From Sphaerisporangium perillae (GTDB lineage Bacteria > Actinomycetota > Actinomycetes > Streptosporangiales > Streptosporangiaceae), in the NCBI RefSeq assembly GCF_023276435.1, contig NZ_JALLPO010000012.1:148589-212588 (forward strand): a DNA stretch of 64,000 bases, written 5' to 3'. Below the pieces are notes generated by a model. The model was not told the origin of the DNA. It was given only the letters and a program-made list of their open reading frames with translations, and did not search any database. This document shows positions 17,664 through 25,113 of the stretch, piece by piece. The stretch's first letter is position 1. Each line of letters starts with the position of its first letter. Both the position numbers and the translations under genes were made by a program.

Positions 17664-18783
17664 ACAGGCGATAGGCCAGCCAGGCCACCCCGCCACCCGC
17701 GCCCAGCATGAACATCAGCCCACTGACGTGCCAGAACGAGCTGACGAACGCCGCGAGCCCGTCGCCGGGAGCCTCAGGTGCCCTGATGGCGGCGAGCACG
17801 GCCCCGCCGGCCACATAGGCGACGATCGGCGCCGACAGGCCGGTCAGGCGGTCCTTGAAGACCCAGCCGTCACACGCCAGGACCGTGAGCGCGCCCAGCG
17901 CCCACACCAGCACCGGGATCGGGAAGATCGCGACGTACGGCAGAGGAAGCGGCACGAGCAGCCCGGCGAGCAACAGCAGCGCCATGCCCGCCACCTCACG
18001 CCGGTCGTTGGCCAGGATCGTCCTGGCGTCGCGCCCGTCGGCGGCCCGCGGGTTCGCCCCCGCCATCGCGGCCCGGCCGAGGCGGGACAGCAGCGGTGAG
18101 GAGACATCGTCCGGAGCGGGCGCCGGCGAGACCCTGCGCGTGACGGGAGCCGCACCGCGAGGCAGCGGGCGCACAGGTCTGGACGGCCTGGACGGCCTGG
18201 ACGGCGGAGCGGGACTCCGTGGCGGCCCGTCGTCCACCACGGCGGGCAGCACCTCCGTCGCGGAGTCGCCGAAGTCGTCCCCCACCGGCGAGCCGGAAGC
18301 GGGCACCGCCGGCAGGACCGACGTGGACGCCTCGTCCGGGACCGCCGTACCCGGGACGGCCCTCGCGCCTCGATCGGACCCGAGGCCAGGAACGGCGGGG
18401 GAACCGGAAGTCGCACGGCCCGGAGACGGCGACGGCGTGGAGGTGATCGCCGAGGAAGACGGCCGGGACGCCGGCTGACGCCCGGCACCGCGCACCCTGC
18501 CCGCTCCCGGCGCGGCCGGAGCGCGTCGCGCGGCCTCCTGCTCGCCCGCGGCCAGCCGCTGGACCTCCCGCTGGAGCAGCACCGCGGGATCACCGAACCT
18601 GGCGAGCACCTTGCGGACGGTGGCGAGGTCGTCGCTGCCCCGCCGCTCCTCCTCGATGCGGGCGCGCAACCGCTGCACGAAGTCGAGGCGCTGGTCGGTG
18701 CGGAGAACGCCGTGGGCGGCGTCCGCCACCTTGCTGACGTACTCCAAGACGAGCTGGTCGGCGCGCTCGATCACTCTCGCCAT
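17611..18783 (-). CDS. Membrane protein with disordered linker, function unknown
   Basis: 390 aa from ATG 18783 (MARVIERADQ). Residues 1-85 form a helical, charged domain (LVLEYVSKVADAAHGVL...RARIEEERR) like the cytoplasmic prefix of several actinobacterial membrane proteins. About 85-245 is a Pro/Ser/Ala-rich linker. The last 140 residues hold four to five hydrophobic helices, ending in a proline run and a basic tail. The 3' end overlaps the convergent tetR gene by 53 bp. No enzyme motif seen. Confidence 0.78.
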   Translation of the reverse strand: MARVIERADQLVLEYVSKVADAAHGVLRTDQRLDFVQRLRARIEEERRGSDDLATVRKVLARFGDPAVLLQREVQRLAAGEQEAARRAPAAPGAGRVRGAGRQPASRPSSSAITSTPSPSPGRATSGSPAVPGLGSDRGARAVPGTAVPDEASTSVLPAVPASGSPVGDDFGDSATEVLPAVVDDGPPRSPAPPSRPSRPSRPVRPLPRGAAPVTRRVSPAPAPDDVSSPLLSRLGRAAMAGANPRAADGRDARTILANDRREVAGMALLLLAGLLVPLPLPYVAIFPIPVLVWALGALTVLACDGWVFKDRLTGLSAPIVAYVAGGAVLAAIRAPEAPGDGLAAFVSSFWHVSGLMFMLGAGGGVAWLAYRLFNPPPPPPRRQPLGIVR

Positions 18784-19000
18784 ACTGCCCCAGCCCACCG
18801 GCCGGCGCACCCTTTCGCAGAAATGACTATCCCCGCCGCCCCAACGCCATACCGAGCGAGAGGCCCCCAGTGAAGCCGGGGAATGTCGATGATCAGGTGA
18901 CTGGCGTACGACGGCCTGTGGGCTCCTACGATGGAGGGGACGGTCCTACCGCGTGGGGCGTGCGGCGAATGCCGGTGGACAGGGGGTTCGGTGCAGCGTG

Positions 19001-19190
19001 TTGACATCCTCCCTACGGCTGAAGCCGGGGGATTCCAACCCTCGCAGGCCGGACCTTCCCGCTTCACCGGCGACAGCCCCCGGGACAAGCCCAAGCCAGG
19101 GTCTTACGCAGCCTCCACAGGCTTCACATCCCGCCGGCCCGGCGGTAGGCCCAGCGGCTTGGTTCTCGCCGCTGGGCGACCCCGAACCTA
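19001..19190 (-). ncRNA. Orphan IS200/IS605 TnpB-type omegaRNA and right-end scar
   Basis: Read on the minus strand, the 3' end (19036 to 19001) is GGAATCCCCCGGCTTCAGCC then GTAGGGAGGATGTCAA, the classic right-end stem-loop of IS605/IS1341-family elements that closes the TnpB omegaRNA scaffold. Upstream lie two further stems: CCCAGCGGC/GCCGCTGGG, enclosed by GTAGG/CCTAC, and CCGCCGG/CCGGCGG. No TnpB frame with its catalytic RuvC or zinc-finger motifs exists here, so the nuclease gene was deleted and the scaffold left behind. The segment that would serve as guide begins at 19000 and reads leftward. Exact 5' limit unknown. Confidence 0.6.
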
Positions 19191-19214
19191 CACCAACCCG
19201 TGCGGCACCGTGCC

Positions 19215-19252
19215 GCGTTTTCCCCCAGGGCTGGAGCCCAGGGGGAAAACGC
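19215..19252. other. Long hairpin immediately before the ribosome-binding site
   Basis: GCGTTTTCCCCC (19215-19226) pairs perfectly with GGGGGAAAACGC (19241-19252); an inner GGGC/GCCC stem closes on TGGA after one A-A mismatch. A smaller stem (GCGGCAC/GTGCCGC) overlaps at 19202-19216. The hairpin ends 3 nt before the CAGGAG of the next gene. It may be a transposon end, a terminator, or a 5'-UTR control structure. Confidence 0.6.
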
Positions 19253-19265
19253 ACCAGGAGATTCG

Positions 19266-21716
19266 ATGAACGCCGAGTTCACTGATTGGCTGCGCGGCCT
19301 GAAAGATGACCGGCTGTGTGCCCTGGTGACCGCCCGCCCCGAGCTGATCACCCCCGTCCCCGCGCACGTCGAGGGGCTCGTGATCCGGGCGACCAGCCCT
19401 TCGGCGACCGGCAGGACGCTCGACCGGCTGAACCGCTTCGCCCTCGCCGTGGTCGAGACGCTTCTGGTCATGACCGCCGAAGACGGGCCCGGCCTGTCCT
19501 ACGGCGATCTCCGCAAGGCCGTCGCCAGGTCGGTGGCGTCCGGCGGGGCAACGCGCCTGGACGCGCCGCTGCGGGAGGCGGTCGACCGGCTGCTGGTGCT
19601 GGCCCTGGTCTACGGCCCCGACAGCGCTCTGCGGCTCGCGCCCGGCGTCCGCGACGTCTCCGAGTCCCCGGCCGGGCTGGGGCCGCCCGCCGCCGAGGTG
19701 TTCCGCCACCATCCGCCGGAGCGGCTGCGAGAGCTGATCCAGGCCATCCACCGCGGTGACACCGGCCGCGAGGAGGCCGTCCCTGAGCGGCTCGCCGCCC
19801 TGCTCGCCGAGGGTGGCATCGTCGAGCGCCTCCTGCGGGACGTCGGCCCGCAGGCCCGTGCCGCCCTGGAGGAGCTCGCCTGGGGTCCGCCGGCCGGCAG
19901 GCTGCCCAACGCCTGGCGCGAGGTGAGCGTGGCGACCGCGCAGTCGCCCATCGAGCAGCTTCTGGCCCGCGGTCTGCTCGCCGCGACGGGTGAGGAGAGC
20001 GTGGTGCTTCCCCGCGAGGTGGCCCTCGTCCTGCGCGGCGGCCAGGTCCATCGCGACCTGCACCCGGAGGCGCCCCCGCTCGAGGGCGCCGACCGTGACC
20101 AGACGATGGCCGACCGCACCGCCGCCGGGCAGGCGTTCTCGTTCGTCCGCACGGTGGAGGAGCTGTGCGAGTACTGGAGCGTCGATCCGCCGGGCATCCT
20201 TCGCACGGGCGGCGTCGCCGTACGCGACCTGAAGAGGACGGCGCAACTCCTGGACGTGCCCGAATGGACCGCCGCCCTGGTGGTGGAGGTCGCCCACGCC
20301 GCGGGGCTGGTAGCGTCGAGCGCGCCGGTCGACGGCGAGTGGCTGCCCACCACGGGCTACGACGGCTGGCGGGTGCGGGCGACCGAGGACCGCTGGGAGG
20401 CGCTGGCGACGGCCTGGCTGGCCAGCGATCGCGTCCCGGGTCTCGTCGGGGAGCGGGACGACCGCGACCGCCTGCTGAACGTCCTGCATCCCGAGCTGCG
20501 CCGACCGGCCGCGGCGGAGGTACGGCTGCGGACGCTGCACGTGCTCGCCTCTGCGGCCCCTGGGCTCGCTCCCACCGCCCCGTCGGTGCGCGAACGGCTG
20601 GCGTTCGAGCAGCCGCGGCGCAAGGGCGCCTACCGCGACCGGCTGGTCGACTTCACGTTGCGCGAGGCCGAGCAGCTCGGGTTCACCGGGCTCGGCGCCC
20701 TGTCGGTCTTCGGCCGCGCGCTGCTGCCCGCCGCCACGCCGTCGTCCGTGCCAGATCCGGCCGGCCCCTCGCCCACCGCCAGGAGACGGGCCACCGCGCC
20801 GAGGACGCCGACCGAGCTGCTGGTACCGCTGCTGCCCGAGCCGGTCGACCATGTGGTGCTCCAGGCCGATCTGACCGCCGTCGCCCCCGGCCCGCTGACC
20901 AGCGAGCTGGGACGCTGGCTGGCGCTCGCGGCGGACGTCGAGTCCAAGGGCGGCGCGACCGTCTACCGGTTCGGCGAGGGCTCGGTCCGGCGCGCGCTGG
21001 ACGCCGGGTCCAGCGCGGACGACCTGATCGCCATGCTGGAGAAGCATTCGACGACCTCGGTGCCCCAGCCGCTGCGCTACCTGGTGACGGACGTGGCGCG
21101 CCGGCACGGCCGCATCCGCGTGGGCACCGCCGGCTCGTACGTTCGGTGCGACGACCCGTCCGTGCTCGACGAGATGATGGCGGACAAGCGCGCGGTGCCG
21201 CTGCGGCTGCGCCGGCTGGCGCCCACCGTGGTCGCCTCCCGGAGCTCTCGCGCGGTGGTGGTCGACTCGCTGCGCGCCATCGGCTACTCCCCCGTCGCCG
21301 AGTCGTCGGAGGGCGATGTGCTGGTGACCCGCGCCGACGCCAAGCGCACGGAGCGGCCGTCGGCGACGCGCCCCGCTCCCGGGACGTCCGGTCCCGAGGC
21401 CGACCTGGTGGCGGCGGCCGTACGCGCGATCAGGGCGGGCGACGAGGCTCACCAGGCGCGCAGGCAGCCGGTCGCGGCGCCCGACGGGCAGGTGCCGCGC
21501 ACGCCGTCGACGGGCACGGTCGTGGCGCTCCAGGAGGCCATCCGGCAGGGGTCGCGCGTGTGGATCGGCTACCTTGACTCGCAGGGCCACGCCACGAGCC
21601 GCATCCTGGAGCCCGCCCGCATGGAGGGCGGTTACCTGACCGCGTACGACGAGACGCGCGCCGCCATCCACCGTTTCGCGCTACACCGCATCACCGGAGT
21701 CGCGGACGTCAACTGA
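19266..21716 (+). CDS. Helicase-associated (XPB/Ssl2 N-terminal-like) protein
   Basis: 816 aa from ATG 19266 with AGGAG 6 nt upstream. It belongs to the actinobacterial family encoded beside bacterial XPB (the Rv0862c type beside ercc3). Seen: a Leu/Arg-rich N-terminal half with winged-helix-like repeats, a helicase-associated domain around residues 480-600 (LLVPLLPEPVDHVVLQADLT), and a C-terminal segment (WIGYLDSQGHATSRILEPAR) resembling WYL-type beta-rich folds. No Walker motifs, so it is not itself a helicase. Probably a partner of the XPB encoded 1 kb downstream in DNA repair or transcription. Confidence 0.8.
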   Translation: MNAEFTDWLRGLKDDRLCALVTARPELITPVPAHVEGLVIRATSPSATGRTLDRLNRFALAVVETLLVMTAEDGPGLSYGDLRKAVARSVASGGATRLDAPLREAVDRLLVLALVYGPDSALRLAPGVRDVSESPAGLGPPAAEVFRHHPPERLRELIQAIHRGDTGREEAVPERLAALLAEGGIVERLLRDVGPQARAALEELAWGPPAGRLPNAWREVSVATAQSPIEQLLARGLLAATGEESVVLPREVALVLRGGQVHRDLHPEAPPLEGADRDQTMADRTAAGQAFSFVRTVEELCEYWSVDPPGILRTGGVAVRDLKRTAQLLDVPEWTAALVVEVAHAAGLVASSAPVDGEWLPTTGYDGWRVRATEDRWEALATAWLASDRVPGLVGERDDRDRLLNVLHPELRRPAAAEVRLRTLHVLASAAPGLAPTAPSVRERLAFEQPRRKGAYRDRLVDFTLREAEQLGFTGLGALSVFGRALLPAATPSSVPDPAGPSPTARRRATAPRTPTELLVPLLPEPVDHVVLQADLTAVAPGPLTSELGRWLALAADVESKGGATVYRFGEGSVRRALDAGSSADDLIAMLEKHSTTSVPQPLRYLVTDVARRHGRIRVGTAGSYVRCDDPSVLDEMMADKRAVPLRLRRLAPTVVASRSSRAVVVDSLRAIGYSPVAESSEGDVLVTRADAKRTERPSATRPAPGTSGPEADLVAAAVRAIRAGDEAHQARRQPVAAPDGQVPRTPSTGTVVALQEAIRQGSRVWIGYLDSQGHATSRILEPARMEGGYLTAYDETRAAIHRFALHRITGVADVN

Positions 21717-21849
21717 GGTCTCACCCAATGACCGGTTCTCGCCGGCGTCGGATGGTGCTAGGAAACCGGTTTATCCGATAGGCAGCACGGGGCCTGTGCA
21801 TATCGTGGTAAGTGTTGATCTGCCCGGAAACCAGAGAATTGAGACGATC

Positions 21850-22560
21850 GTGAGCAGCGGCACTCCCGAGTCCTCCGGCCACAGCCCGAAGGACTGGCAG
21901 AGTCCCTACGGATCGCAGGGCGGGAACGACGCGTACGGCGGTCCGGCGTCACCTTACGGCCAGGGGGGATACGACCAGTACGGCGGGCGGCCGCCCTACG
22001 ACCAGCAGGCCACGCCTGCGCAGGGCCCCTATGATCAGCAGCTCCCGCCCGGGCAGGGTCCCTACGACCCGTACGCCACGCCGGCGCAGGGCCCCTACGA
22101 GCAGCAGTACGGCGCCCCGGCGCAAGGTCCCTACGATCAGCAGTACGGGACGCCTCCGCAAGGCGGTCCCTACGACCAGCAACAGTACGGCGCGCCGGGC
22201 CAGCAGCCGTACGACCAGCAGTACGGCGCGCCCGGCCAGCAGCCCTACGGTCAGCAGTACGGGTACGGGCCCTACCAGCAGAATCCCTACGGCTACCCGC
22301 CGAGGCCGGTGAGCGAGGGGCCGCGCAGCCACGCCATCGTCGCCCTGGTCATCAGCATCCTCCTCGCGTTGTCCTGCTACATTTCACTGGGCGGCATCGC
22401 GGGGGTCATCCTGTCCGGCATCGCGCTCGGCAAGGTGGACACCGAGCCGCAGCAGGCGCGGTCGCTGCTCAGATGGTGCTGGATCGCCATCGGGATCAAC
22501 TTCGGGCTGGTCGTCCTCGGGATCGGCGCCGCCATCGTCATCAGCGTCGCCGGAGGCTGA
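21850..22560 (+). CDS. DUF4190-type membrane protein with Gln/Pro/Tyr/Gly repeat head
   Basis: 236 aa from GTG 21850; an ATG at 21796 in the same frame would add 18 residues. Residues 1-150 are a low-complexity tract of units like QGPYDQQYG and GAPGQQPYDQQYG. The C-terminal 75 residues hold two hydrophobic helices separated by GKVDTEPQQARSLLRW, the DUF4190 layout. The repeat region likely lies in the cytoplasm and may drive self-association. It sits between the helicase-associated gene and xpb on the same strand, but 130-160 bp gaps argue against one tight operon. Confidence 0.78.
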   Translation: MSSGTPESSGHSPKDWQSPYGSQGGNDAYGGPASPYGQGGYDQYGGRPPYDQQATPAQGPYDQQLPPGQGPYDPYATPAQGPYEQQYGAPAQGPYDQQYGTPPQGGPYDQQQYGAPGQQPYDQQYGAPGQQPYGQQYGYGPYQQNPYGYPPRPVSEGPRSHAIVALVISILLALSCYISLGGIAGVILSGIALGKVDTEPQQARSLLRWCWIAIGINFGLVVLGIGAAIVISVAGG

Positions 22561-22721
22561 TCCACGGCGTCGTGGATGGCCGTACGAGGCGTCCGCACCG
22601 TCGCCGGAGCGTCAAGCTGCGGGAAAGCGGGACTGATCCGGGTCGCTCTCTTGTTGGATAAGCGGACGGGACCGCCTGCACGGTGGCCGTACCGTACGCG
22701 AACCCCAGGAGAAGAGAAAAC

Positions 22722-24368
22722 GTGTCTGATGGCCCGCTGATCGTCCAGTCGGACAAGACGCTGCTGCTCGAGGTCGAGCACGAGAGGGCGGACGAGTGCC
22801 GTAAGGCGATCGCGCCCTTCGCCGAGCTGGAGCGGGCTCCCGAGCATGTCCACACCTACCGCGTCACCCCGCTCGCGCTGTGGAACGCCAGGGCCGCCGG
22901 GCACGACGCCGAGCAGGTCATCGACGCGCTGATCAGCTTCAGCCGCTACCCCGTCCCGCACGCGCTGCTCGTGGACATCGCCGAGACGATGTCCCGGTAC
23001 GGCAGGCTCAGGCTGGAGAAGAACGAGCACCACGGCCTGACGCTGACCAGCACGGACAAGGCCGTGCTGGAGGAGGTCCTGCGGTCGAGGAAGATCCAGC
23101 CGATGCTGGGCGAGCGCATCGGCGACGACGCGGTGGCGGTGCACCAGAGCGAGCGGGGCAACATCAAGCAGGCTCTGCTGAAGATCGGCTGGCCGGCCGA
23201 GGACCTCGCCGGGTACGTCGACGGCGAGCACCACCCGATCACCCTCGCCGAGGACACCTGGCACCTGCGCCCCTACCAGCGGGAGGCGGCGGACGCGTTC
23301 TGGCACGGCGGGTCGGGCGTCGTGGTGCTGCCCTGCGGCGCGGGCAAGACGATCGTGGGCGCGGCGGCGATGGCCCACGCCCAGGCGACGACGCTGATCC
23401 TGGTCACCAACACCGTCTCCGCCCACCAGTGGAAGCAGGAGCTGCTCAAGCGCACGACCCTCACCGAGAGCGAGATCGGTGAGTACACCGGGACCAAGAA
23501 GGAGATCCGGCCGGTCACCATCGCCACCTACCAGGTGATGACGACCCGCCGGCAGGGCGTGTACCGGCATCTGGAGCTCTTCGACGCGCGCGACTGGGGC
23601 CTGGTCATCTACGACGAGGTCCACCTGCTGCCGGCGCCGATCTTCCGGATGACCGCCGACCTCCAGGCCAGGCGGCGGGTGGGGCTGACCGCGACGCTGG
23701 TCCGCGAGGACGGCCGCGAGGGGGACGTCTTCTCCCTCATCGGGCCGAAGCGGTACGACGCGCCGTGGAAGGAGATGGAGAACCAGGGCTGGATCGCGCC
23801 CGCCGACTGTGTCGAGGTCCGGGTCACCCTCACCGACCAGGAACGGCTGGCCTACGCGATGTCCGAGGCCGAGGAGCGCTACCGCTTCTGCGCGACGACG
23901 CCGTCCAAGAACCGGGTCACCGAGACGCTGGTCCGGCGGCACGCGGGCGAGCAGGTGCTGGTGATCGGGCAGTACATCGACCAGCTCGACGAGCTGGCCG
24001 AGCATCTCGACGCGCCGGTCATCAAGGGCGAGACGCGGATCAAGGAGCGGGAGCGGCTGTTCCAGGCCTTCCGCGACAAGGAGATCCAGGTGCTCGTCGT
24101 CTCCAAGGTCGCCAACTTCTCGATCGACCTGCCGGAGGCCTCGGTGGCGATCCAGGTGTCCGGGACGTTCGGGTCGCGCCAGGAGGAGGCGCAGCGGCTC
24201 GGCCGGGTGCTGCGGCCGAAGGCGAGCGGCGGCGGCGCGAGGTTCTACTCGGTGGTCAGCAGGGACACCGTCGATCAGGATTTCGCCGCGCACCGGCAGC
24301 GGTTCCTGGCCGAGCAGGGATACGCCTACCAGATCATCGACGCGGACGACGTGCTCGCCAGCGAATAG
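22722..24368 (+). CDS. DNA repair helicase XPB
   Basis: 548 aa from GTG 22722, with AGGAG at 22707-22711. Bacterial XPB, superfamily 2 3'-5' helicase. Walker A LPCGAGKT (203-210), motif Ia region LVTNTVSAHQW, DEVH box (298-301), TATLVRED with the XPB RED motif (328-330), and motif VI EEAQRLGRVLRPK. The N-terminal 180 residues form the damage-recognition-like domain. Known family role: duplex unwinding in excision repair or transcription-associated DNA opening. Its usual partner family is encoded at 19266. Confidence 0.94.
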   Translation: MSDGPLIVQSDKTLLLEVEHERADECRKAIAPFAELERAPEHVHTYRVTPLALWNARAAGHDAEQVIDALISFSRYPVPHALLVDIAETMSRYGRLRLEKNEHHGLTLTSTDKAVLEEVLRSRKIQPMLGERIGDDAVAVHQSERGNIKQALLKIGWPAEDLAGYVDGEHHPITLAEDTWHLRPYQREAADAFWHGGSGVVVLPCGAGKTIVGAAAMAHAQATTLILVTNTVSAHQWKQELLKRTTLTESEIGEYTGTKKEIRPVTIATYQVMTTRRQGVYRHLELFDARDWGLVIYDEVHLLPAPIFRMTADLQARRRVGLTATLVREDGREGDVFSLIGPKRYDAPWKEMENQGWIAPADCVEVRVTLTDQERLAYAMSEAEERYRFCATTPSKNRVTETLVRRHAGEQVLVIGQYIDQLDELAEHLDAPVIKGETRIKERERLFQAFRDKEIQVLVVSKVANFSIDLPEASVAIQVSGTFGSRQEEAQRLGRVLRPKASGGGARFYSVVSRDTVDQDFAAHRQRFLAEQGYAYQIIDADDVLASE

Positions 24369-24401
24369 CCTCGCTGAGCGGCACGTCGTCGGCCCCCCAA
24401 A

Positions 24402-24435
24402 CCCGTCCCAGGAAAAGTTTCACCCAGGGGACGGG
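24402..24435 (+). terminator. Hairpin downstream of xpb
   Basis: CCCGTCCC (24402-24409) pairs with GGGACGGG (24428-24435) about 35 bp beyond the xpb stop. The rest of the 230-bp interval to 24601 shows no gene. Confidence 0.45.
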
Positions 24436-24601
24436 CATTCAGGTCCACGAAATACCGTCGGTCCTGTTCAACCGCATCACCCCCTCGCTTGTTGGCTCCC
24501 ACGGCGCCAACTGCGACATACCCCCATGATTCAACCAGATCACAAGGTTTGTCCCGCTTTTTCAGGATTTTGGTATACATCAACGCAACGTGTTGACCTA
24601 A

Positions 24602-24946
24602 TCACCGACCGACTAACCCGCCGACGTAAAGCACACCCAGGGCGATTAGCCAGGAAGCCGTTGCGATCCCCACAAGTACCAGTGACTTTTCGGGATATCG
24701 ACGCATTAGGGGTGGTAGAAGACCGCCCGCCGTGCAAGTCGCCGCGACGATCGCGAAGAGGCCGGACAGCGTGGACACGACGGTCAGACGGTCCATGCAC
24801 GACTCGAGCGGTTCACCGTTCTCGCAGAACGCCTGCAGCCCCCACCCCGCGAAGACCGAGAAGGTCCACAGGGTGCCGAGCAGCAGATTGGCCAGAACAG
24901 GAATGATAGGAGAGACCGCCACCGGGGCACGTGTCGTCACCCTCAC
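24602..24946 (-). CDS. Small three-TM membrane protein
   Basis: 114 aa from GTG 24946 (TTG 24958 is an in-frame alternative). Three hydrophobic helices: about IIPVLANLLLGTLWTFSVF, STLSGLFAIVAATCTAGGL and LVLVGIATASWLIALGV. Two cysteines (CENGEPLESC) in the first loop could form a disulphide outside the membrane. No family recognised. Divergent from helD. Composition and codon use are less extreme than the neighbours. Call rests on consistent membrane topology rather than homology. Confidence 0.6.
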   Translation of the reverse strand: MRVTTRAPVAVSPIIPVLANLLLGTLWTFSVFAGWGLQAFCENGEPLESCMDRLTVVSTLSGLFAIVAATCTAGGLLPPLMRRYPEKSLVLVGIATASWLIALGVLYVGGLVGR

Positions 24947-25113
24947 GGGCTTACCCAAAGGTCAAGAGTCGGCAAACTCCGGACAAGCAATGCATCGTAC
25001 GTCCATCCGTGGACACGCGGCGTACGAGCACTCAACGGACGCGGCGCGAGCATATAAGCTTGTTGGTTCGCTGCCTTAGACGACCACCTCCGACCCCCAA
25101 GGAGTGCTTCCGC

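Noticed and set aside
19188..21671. 827-codon minus-strand frame with His/Gln/Arg-rich sequence
   Set aside because: Exact antisense of the helicase-associated gene, which has a good ribosome-binding site and recognisable domains.
22377..24293. 638-codon minus-strand frame
   Set aside because: Antisense of xpb, whose motifs are complete; the minus frame has no start signal or family match.
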